Shown here piece after piece: positions 59,099-64,000 of a stretch of 64,000 nucleotides of DNA. The position numbers and the translations under genes are program-made. Within the stretch, counting starts at the first letter, position 1, and every line of letters begins with the position of its first letter. Below the pieces are notes generated by a model. The model was given only the letters and a program-made list of their open reading frames with translations, had not been told where the DNA came from and did not search any database. The stretch comes from Ferrovibrio sp. (GTDB taxonomy: Bacteria > Pseudomonadota > Alphaproteobacteria > Ferrovibrionales > Ferrovibrionaceae): contig JAGOQS010000001.1 in assembly GCA_017991315.1 (NCBI GenBank), positions 310,001 through 374,000 on the forward strand. Direction: 5' to 3'.

Positions 59099-61069
59099 CT
59101 ACGGGTTCAGCTTGCGGGCGTAATCCGCGTACCATTTCAGGCTGTGCGGATTGCTCATGGCGCCGGGATTGGCGACCTTCTCCATCGGTTGGCCGAGCAG
59201 GATTTTCTTCACCGGCACTTCCAGCTTCTTGCCGGAAAGCGTGCGCGGCACTTCCGCCACCTGCACCATGTCGTTGGGGATGAACCGCGCCGACACCGCC
59301 TGGCGGATAGCGCCATTGATCTTCTGCTTCAGCGCGTCGTCCAGCACCAGGCCCTCGCGCAGCACCACGAAGAGCGGCATGAAGCTCTCGCGGCCGAGGT
59401 ATTCCAGGTCGATCACCAGGCTATCCAGCACTTCCGGCAATTCCTCGACGGCGCGGTAGATTTCCGCCGTGCCGAGGCGCAGGCCATGGCGGTTGATGGT
59501 GGCATCCGAACGGCCATAGATGATCGAGCCGCCGCGTGGCGTGATGCGGATCCAGTCGCCATGGCGCCAGATGCCGGGGTAGACATCGAAATAGCTGCCC
59601 TTGTAGCGCGCACCATCGGGATCGTTCCAGAGATAGAGCGGCATCGAAGGCAGCGGCTTGACGCAGACCAGTTCGCCCACTTGGTCGATCACCGGATTGC
59701 CGCCTTCATCGAAGGCCTGAATGTCGGCGCCGAGGCAACGCACCTGCATCTCGCCGGCATGGACCGGCAGCATGACGCAGCCGCCGACAAAGGCGCCGGC
59801 GAAATCGGTGCCGCCGGAAATCGAGGTCAGCCACACCTCGTCGCCCAGTTCGCGATAGATCCAGGCATAGGCATCTTCCGAAAGCGGCGAGCCGGTGGAA
59901 CCGACCGAGCGCAGGGCGGAAAGATCGGCGATCTGGCGTGGCTTGATCTCGGCTTTCAGGCAGGAAGCGAAAAACGCCGCGCCGGCACCGAAGAAGGTCG
60001 CCTTGGCCTCGCCGATGAAGCGCCACAGCCGGCCCCAATCCGGCCAGGCCGGGCTGCCGTCGTAAATCGCAATCGTCGCGCCGGTACACAGGCCGGCGAC
60101 CTGCGCGTTCCACATGATCCAGCCGGTGCTGGAATACCAGTGGAACACATCATCGGGGCCGAGGTCGTTATGCAACTGCATCATCTTCATCAATTCGAGA
60201 ATGATGCCGCCATGGCCATGCACGATGGGCTTGGGCAGACCGGTCGTGCCCGAGGAATACACCACCCAGATCGGATGGTCGTAAGGCACCGGCAGCACTT
60301 CAAGTTCCGCCGGCTGGAAGGCGATATCGGCCCAGCGCGCCACGGCGATGCGTTCGGGCAGGCTCACCGCCTCGGCCTGGCTCGGCTGCAGGATCACGTC
60401 GCGCAAGCTCGGCAAGGCGGCGACGATCTCGCCCACCATGTCGCGCCGGTCGATGGCCTTGCCATTGTAATGCACGCCTTCCACGGCGAACAAAGCCACC
60501 GGCTCGATCTGCTTGAAGCGGTCGAGCACGGCCTGCAGGCCCATATCGGGGGCGCAGACCGACCACACGGCGCCGATGGAGACGGTAGCGAGGAAGGCGA
60601 TCAGGGTTTCCGGCGTGTTCGGCGCATAGGCCACCACGCGGTCGCCCGGCTTGATGCCGCGCTGGCGCAGATGGGCGGCAACGGCAGCGACGCGGTCGCG
60701 CAGTTCATGCCAGCCCATCGCCTTGAGCGGTTCGGTCTCGGAGGCATAGAGGATCGCCGGGCGGCTGTCGGTGACATGGCGCATCACCTGATCGACATAA
60801 TTCACCTCGGCGCCGGTGAACCACTTGGCGCCGGGCATCGACGCATCGGCCAGCACCTTGGTGTAGGGCTTGTGCGTCTTGATATCGTAGAAATGCCACA
60901 GGCTGTCCCAGAACGGCTCGGTCTCGGTCACCGACCAGCGATAGAGCGAGTCATAGTCCTTGAAATCGAGGCCGCGCTTTTCCTTCAGCCAGGTCATGTA
61001 GCGGTAGAGCTGGCTGCGGCGGATGCGGTCGGGCGTCGGGGTCCAGAGCGGCTTTTCGCTCACGGTCAT
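59099..61069 (-). CDS. aacS: Acetoacetyl-CoA synthetase
   Basis: 656 residues of the ANL adenylating superfamily. The P-loop-like motif YSSGTTGLPKPIVHG, GGTDFAG, YGRSDATINRHGLRLGTAEIYR and the C-terminal catalytic Lys in PRTLSGKKLEVPVKKIL are visible. The N-terminal ACAS-like part begins YDSLYRWSVTETEPFWDSLW. It activates acetoacetate with ATP and CoA, in ketone-body or PHB metabolism. The ATG at 61069 with an upstream GGAGG is the start; the frame extending to 61216 is rejected. Divergent from the FAH gene. Confidence 0.93.
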   Translation of the reverse strand: MTVSEKPLWTPTPDRIRRSQLYRYMTWLKEKRGLDFKDYDSLYRWSVTETEPFWDSLWHFYDIKTHKPYTKVLADASMPGAKWFTGAEVNYVDQVMRHVTDSRPAILYASETEPLKAMGWHELRDRVAAVAAHLRQRGIKPGDRVVAYAPNTPETLIAFLATVSIGAVWSVCAPDMGLQAVLDRFKQIEPVALFAVEGVHYNGKAIDRRDMVGEIVAALPSLRDVILQPSQAEAVSLPERIAVARWADIAFQPAELEVLPVPYDHPIWVVYSSGTTGLPKPIVHGHGGIILELMKMMQLHNDLGPDDVFHWYSSTGWIMWNAQVAGLCTGATIAIYDGSPAWPDWGRLWRFIGEAKATFFGAGAAFFASCLKAEIKPRQIADLSALRSVGSTGSPLSEDAYAWIYRELGDEVWLTSISGGTDFAGAFVGGCVMLPVHAGEMQVRCLGADIQAFDEGGNPVIDQVGELVCVKPLPSMPLYLWNDPDGARYKGSYFDVYPGIWRHGDWIRITPRGGSIIYGRSDATINRHGLRLGTAEIYRAVEELPEVLDSLVIDLEYLGRESFMPLFVVLREGLVLDDALKQKINGAIRQAVSARFIPNDMVQVAEVPRTLSGKKLEVPVKKILLGQPMEKVANPGAMSNPHSLKWYADYARKLNP

Positions 61070-61202
61070 TGCGATTCCTCCGGGGAAGCTTTCGGCCCTT
61101 TTACCCCGGCCGGCGCCGGGGCAGCAACTGGGCTTGGCGCCCAGGGAGTAGTAAACTGCAGCATGAGCCTCTGGCGTGGCGATCACAGGGAACGGGCAAT
61201 CG

Positions 61203-62138
61203 ATGAAGCTTTGCACTTACAGCCATCCCGGCACCGGCAGGATGCGGCCCGGCGCCTTGACCTCGGACGGCGCCATGATCGTCGATCTTTCGGCGCGGTT
61301 TCCGGATATTCTGGCGCTGATCAAGGCCGGCGATGAAGGCTTGGCGGCGGCCCGCAGCCATCTCGATGACGGCGAAATACGCGTGCCGGCACTGGATGCG
61401 ACGCTACATGCGCCGCTGCCGGTGCCGGAGCAGATCCGCGACTGCATGCTGTTCGAGAAGCATGTGCGCCAGGCGATGCAGCGCATCGCGGTGATGCGCA
61501 AGCCGATCCTCGGGCCCTGGCTGGTCAAGGCTGGCTTCGTGAAAGTGCCGGCAAGCTGGTACGCGATGCCGGTCTACTACAAGGCAAACCGCTTTTCCGT
61601 GATTGGCACCGGCGAGGATGTGCTCTGGCCGCGCTACAGCCAGGTTATGGATTTCGAACTCGAAATGGGCTTCGTGCTTGGCAAGGGCGGCAAGAATATC
61701 AAGGCCAAGGATGCCCGCCGGCATATCTTCGGCTACACCATCTTCAACGATTTCTCCGCCCGCGATGCGCAAAGCGCCGAGATGCAGTCGATGCTCGGCC
61801 CCTGCAAGGGCAAGGATTTCGATACCGGCAACGCGATGGGGCCGTATCTGGTCACCGCCGACGAGATCGACGACCCCTACGCGCTGCGCATGCAGGCCCG
61901 CGTCAACGGCAAGACCTGGTGCGACAGCAATTCCTCCACCATCCACCATACCTTCGAGGCGTTGCTCGAACGCATCTCGGCTGACGAGACGCTGCACCCG
62001 GGCGAGTTCTTCGGCTCTGGCACGGTCGGCGACGGAAGCGGCCTGGAACATGGCCGCTTCCTCAAACATGGCGATGTGGTGGAGCTGGAAATCGAGAAGA
62101 TCGGTGTGCTGCGCAACCGCGTACTGCGCCAGGGGTGA
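61203..62138 (+). CDS. Fumarylacetoacetate hydrolase (FAH) family protein
   Basis: 311 residues. The metal-binding Glu pair in DFELEMGFVLGKGGKNI, then GYTIFNDFSARDAQ with the metal Asp and KDFDTGNAMGPYLVT, are typical of the C-terminal FAH fold. Substrates of the family include acylpyruvates and 2-oxo-diene acids. The start is the ATG at 61203; the in-frame GTG-type extension to 61176 is not supported. Divergent from acetoacetyl-CoA synthetase, hinting that the two might process the products of one aromatic or keto-acid route; this is weak inference. Confidence 0.9.
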   Translation: MKLCTYSHPGTGRMRPGALTSDGAMIVDLSARFPDILALIKAGDEGLAAARSHLDDGEIRVPALDATLHAPLPVPEQIRDCMLFEKHVRQAMQRIAVMRKPILGPWLVKAGFVKVPASWYAMPVYYKANRFSVIGTGEDVLWPRYSQVMDFELEMGFVLGKGGKNIKAKDARRHIFGYTIFNDFSARDAQSAEMQSMLGPCKGKDFDTGNAMGPYLVTADEIDDPYALRMQARVNGKTWCDSNSSTIHHTFEALLERISADETLHPGEFFGSGTVGDGSGLEHGRFLKHGDVVELEIEKIGVLRNRVLRQG

Positions 62139-62162
62139 TGGCCTTTGTGATTACCAGCCGTC

Positions 62163-62400
62163 ATGCCCGGCCTTGAGCCGGGCATCTTGTGCCACCTGAT
62201 AAAAATGCCCGGGTCGAGCCCGGGCATGACGAGTGCTTTTTCTTTGTCATGCTCGCATAGGCGAGCATCCCATTTCCCGTCAGTAATAATGGGACCCTCG
62301 CTTTCGCGAGGGAGACGGATAAAAAACAAGCGACATGCCCGGCCTTGAGCCGGGCATCTCACGCAATTCGGGAAAAGACCGCCGGGTCAAGCCCGGCGGT
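62163..62400. repeat. Palindromic repeat cluster C
   Basis: Simple palindromes with 9-base arms and 5-base loops at 62163-62185, 62205-62227, 62335-62357 and 62378-62400, flanking a three-hairpin module at 62249-62312 (ATGCTCGC arms; CCCATT...AATGGG; CCCTCGC arms). The module matches that at 58970-59032 in order and spacing, but with different paired bases. The cluster occupies the gap between the FAH gene and pirin. Confidence 0.88.
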
Positions 62401-62421
62401 GACGATGTGTTTTAGTAGAAG

Positions 62422-63165
62422 CTAGTTCTGCTTCTGCGGCGGCACCGGCAGGTCGAACAGCAGCACCTCGGCGCCTTCCGGCGCGGTGATCTCCACCGAC
62501 TTGGCTTCGAACACCGCCATGCCGTCGCGGGTCGAGAGCTTGTTGCCGTTGACGATGGCGGTGCCATCGGCCACCACCACATAGGCGATGCGCTGGGCCT
62601 TGTCGTCCCAGGGCAGCGTATGGGTGACGCTGTCGCCCTTGCCCAGCAGCGCGCCGTAGAGCGTGGCGTCCTGGTGGATCAGCAGGGTTTCCGGGTTGGC
62701 CGCGCGCACAGCTTCCTCACCCGAGGCGAGGGGCACAAGCTTGCCGGCGCGGTCATCCTTGGGGAACTGCGCCTGCGCCCAGCGGGGCTTGAGGCCGCGC
62801 TGGCGCGGCTCAACCCAGATCTGGAACAGATGCGTCGCCTCGTTCTCCTCGTTCCACTCGGCATGCATGATGCCGGTGCCCGCAGACATCACCTGCACGT
62901 CGCCGGCCGGCGTCCGGCCGCGATTGCCGAGCGAGTCTTCATGGGTGATGGCGCCGCGCCGCACATAGGTGATGATCTCCATGTCGCGGTGGCCATGCAT
63001 CGGGAAGCCGGAATGCGGCTTGATATGATCGTCGTTCCACACCCGCAGCGGGCCGAAGCCGAAACCCATCGGCGCGGCAACGCCCGAGAAGTTGAAGTGG
63101 AAGCGGCTGTCGAGCCAGTCATTGCCGAAGCGGCCAAGACGGTCGAAGGGAATGGCAACGGTCAT
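62422..63165 (-). CDS. Pirin-family protein
   Basis: A 247-residue bicupin. The N-terminal cupin contains FPMHGHRDMEIITYVRRGAITHEDSLG with the pirin metal-binding His pair, then SAGTGIMHAEWNE with a further His and Glu. The C-terminal cupin lacks such residues, as usual. Some pirins have quercetinase activity; others regulate metabolism. It lies on the minus strand downstream of wrbA, with a palindrome between them, possibly co-transcribed. Confidence 0.93.
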   Translation of the reverse strand: MTVAIPFDRLGRFGNDWLDSRFHFNFSGVAAPMGFGFGPLRVWNDDHIKPHSGFPMHGHRDMEIITYVRRGAITHEDSLGNRGRTPAGDVQVMSAGTGIMHAEWNEENEATHLFQIWVEPRQRGLKPRWAQAQFPKDDRAGKLVPLASGEEAVRAANPETLLIHQDATLYGALLGKGDSVTHTLPWDDKAQRIAYVVVADGTAIVNGNKLSTRDGMAVFEAKSVEITAPEGAEVLLFDLPVPPQKQN

Positions 63166-63186
63166 GATACGTCTCCTTGCCTCGTT

Positions 63187-63211
63187 GGTCCCGGGCGCCT
63201 GGCCCGGGACC
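63187..63211. repeat. Isolated palindrome between pirin and wrbA
   Basis: GGTCCCGGG (63187-63195), a seven-base spacer and CCCGGGACC (63203-63211). It resembles the repeats of clusters A to C but with a longer loop. It could act as a processing or stability element between wrbA and the pirin gene. Confidence 0.65.
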
Positions 63212-63250
63212 GTCGCTGAGGCGGCGTGTTGGTTACTCTATGGCTGCTCG

Positions 63251-63847
63251 TTACTTGGCGAGCTTGGCGGCGATACCCGCCACATGCTTGCCCTGGAAGC
63301 GGGCGATCTTCAGTTCGGTCTCGCTCGGCTGGCGCGAACCATCCGGGCCGGCGATGGTGCCGGCGCCATAGGGCGAGCCGCCGCGCGGGGCCGACACATC
63401 CATGGTCTCCGGGATGGCGTAGGGCACGCCCACCACCACCATGCCATGATGCTGCAGCGTCACCTGGAAGCTGGTGATCGTGGTCTCGTTGCCGCCGCCG
63501 GTGCCCGTCGAGGTGAACACGCTGCCGACCTTGCCGACCAGGGCGCCCTTCATCCACAGGCCGCCGGTCTGATCCAGGAAGGTGCGCATCTGGCCGCTCA
63601 TCATGCCGAAGCGGGTCGGCGTGCCGAAGATGATGGCGTCATAGTTCGGCAGTTCGTCGATGGTGGCGACCGGCGCGGCCTGGTCCCACTTGCCATGGGC
63701 GGCCTTGAAGGCGGCTTCCGGCATGGTTTCCGGCACGCGCTTCACCACCACCTCGGCGCCGGCCTCGCGGGCGCCCTCGGCGACGGCCTGGGCCATGCTC
63801 TCGATATGGCCGTACATCGAATGATAGAGAACCAGAACCTTGGTCAT
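63251..63847 (-). CDS. wrbA: NAD(P)H:quinone oxidoreductase, WrbA type
   Basis: A 198-residue flavodoxin-like protein. The FMN phosphate loop is in [42 protein letters not shown] and [17 protein letters not shown] contact the flavin; the last part carries the WrbA-specific [24 protein letters not shown]. It reduces quinones by two electrons to avoid semiquinone stress. Divergent from a LysR-type gene, a frequent arrangement for regulated quinone reductases. Confidence 0.94.
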   Translation of the reverse strand: MTKVLVLYHSMYGHIESMAQAVAEGAREAGAEVVVKRVPETMPEAAFKAAHGKWDQAAPVATIDELPNYDAIIFGTPTRFGMMSGQMRTFLDQTGGLWMKGALVGKVGSVFTSTGTGGGNETTITSFQVTLQHHGMVVVGVPYAIPETMDVSAPRGGSPYGAGTIAGPDGSRQPSETELKIARFQGKHVAGIAAKLAK

Positions 63848-63918
63848 CGAAGTCTCTCCTTAAATCCTGCCGCCGCCCCAGCGGCGTCGGATGAGAGCAA
63901 TCTAAGCTTCCTATTTAT

Positions 63919-63953
63919 GGAAACAATATTATATTTGGAACATGATTGTTTCC
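63919..63953. promoter_or_regulatory. Inverted repeat between wrbA and the LysR gene
   Basis: GGAAACAAT (63919-63927) and ATTGTTTCC (63945-63953) are perfect 9-base arms separated by 17 mostly A/T bases. The position in a divergent gap suits a LysR-type binding region, and an A/T core could contain a promoter. Confidence 0.6.
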
Positions 63954-63970
63954 TGTAGAGGATAATCCCC

Positions 63971-64000
63971 ATGGACTATCTATCCGACCTGGCGGTTTTC
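63971..64000 (+). CDS. LysR-family regulator, first ten codons only
   Basis: Only MDYLSDLAVF is in the window, the usual N-terminal pattern of LysR-type regulators (helix one of the winged HTH). Being divergent from wrbA with an inverted repeat between them supports it. The call rests on a very short piece and the context. Confidence 0.55.
   Translation, partial: MDYLSDLAVF

Noticed and set aside
1-64000. tRNA and rRNA genes
   Set aside because: I looked for conserved T-arm sequence and rRNA blocks by eye and saw none; a covariance search (tRNAscan-SE, Rfam) would be needed to be sure.

Overview
The window is GC-rich chromosomal DNA from an alphaproteobacterium, most likely of the Rhodospirillales. 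The evidence is the rpsT-dnaA-dnaN neighbourhood, the COQ9-family and M17 genes, the number of TRAP transporters, a NasT-type ANTAR regulator and a sigma-54-like promoter. No 16S gene is present, so the genus is open. No rRNA or tRNA gene, CRISPR array, insertion sequence or prophage was seen; this looks like ordinary chromosome with accessory metabolic islands.

Region by region. 1-3.6 kb: dnaN (cut by the window edge), dnaA, a rhodanese-domain gene directly upstream of dnaA, and rpsT, all on the minus strand. 3.8-9.9 kb: hexuronate oxidation (uronate dehydrogenase, a galactarolactone-isomerase-like amidohydrolase, a FadR-type regulator) divergent from a three-gene TRAP transporter. 9.9-10.6 kb: a ParB-domain mini-protein and a YaiI-family gene. 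10.7-22.8 kb: a nitrate assimilation block, nasT / leader / nrtA-nrtB-nasS-nrtC-nirB-nirD-nasA-cysG. 22.7-26.5 kb: a Gate-domain membrane protein, a PAS histidine kinase and lrgAB. 26.5-30.6 kb: rpsU, def, a COQ9-family gene, a Q/N-rich orphan and purEK. 30.7-36.5 kb: a diguanylate cyclase, a CoA transferase, two DNA-binding regulators beside an AT-rich gap, an M17 aminopeptidase and a GST. 36.5-44.8 kb: an orphan TAXI binding protein, SemiSWEET, HIT, an RlmI-like methyltransferase, two uncharacterised genes, aminotransferase plus EamA exporter facing an Lrp regulator, and a Cys-rich lipoprotein. 45-49.5 kb: two GH17-domain membrane proteins, the first fused to a GT2 synthase, probably for periplasmic beta-glucan. 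49.6-57.8 kb: a TAXI-TRAP system, an orphan molybdopterin oxidoreductase and a third TRAP system. 57.9-64 kb: EamA, acetoacetyl-CoA synthetase, a FAH-family enzyme, pirin, WrbA and the start of a LysR gene, separated by palindromic repeat clusters.

The most interesting structure is the nitrate operon control region (11.31-11.62 kb). A TGCA-N9-TGCA site, a -24/-12 promoter, two hexaloop hairpins with A at loop position 1 and G at position 4, and a 15-bp terminator whose 5' arm overlaps the second hairpin are laid out in order. This is the layout expected for nitrogen-starvation activation plus NasT antitermination. The likely nitrate sensor NasS lies inside the operon it would control. Second is a three-hairpin repeat module found at 58,970 and 62,249, whose stems differ by paired, pairing-preserving changes.
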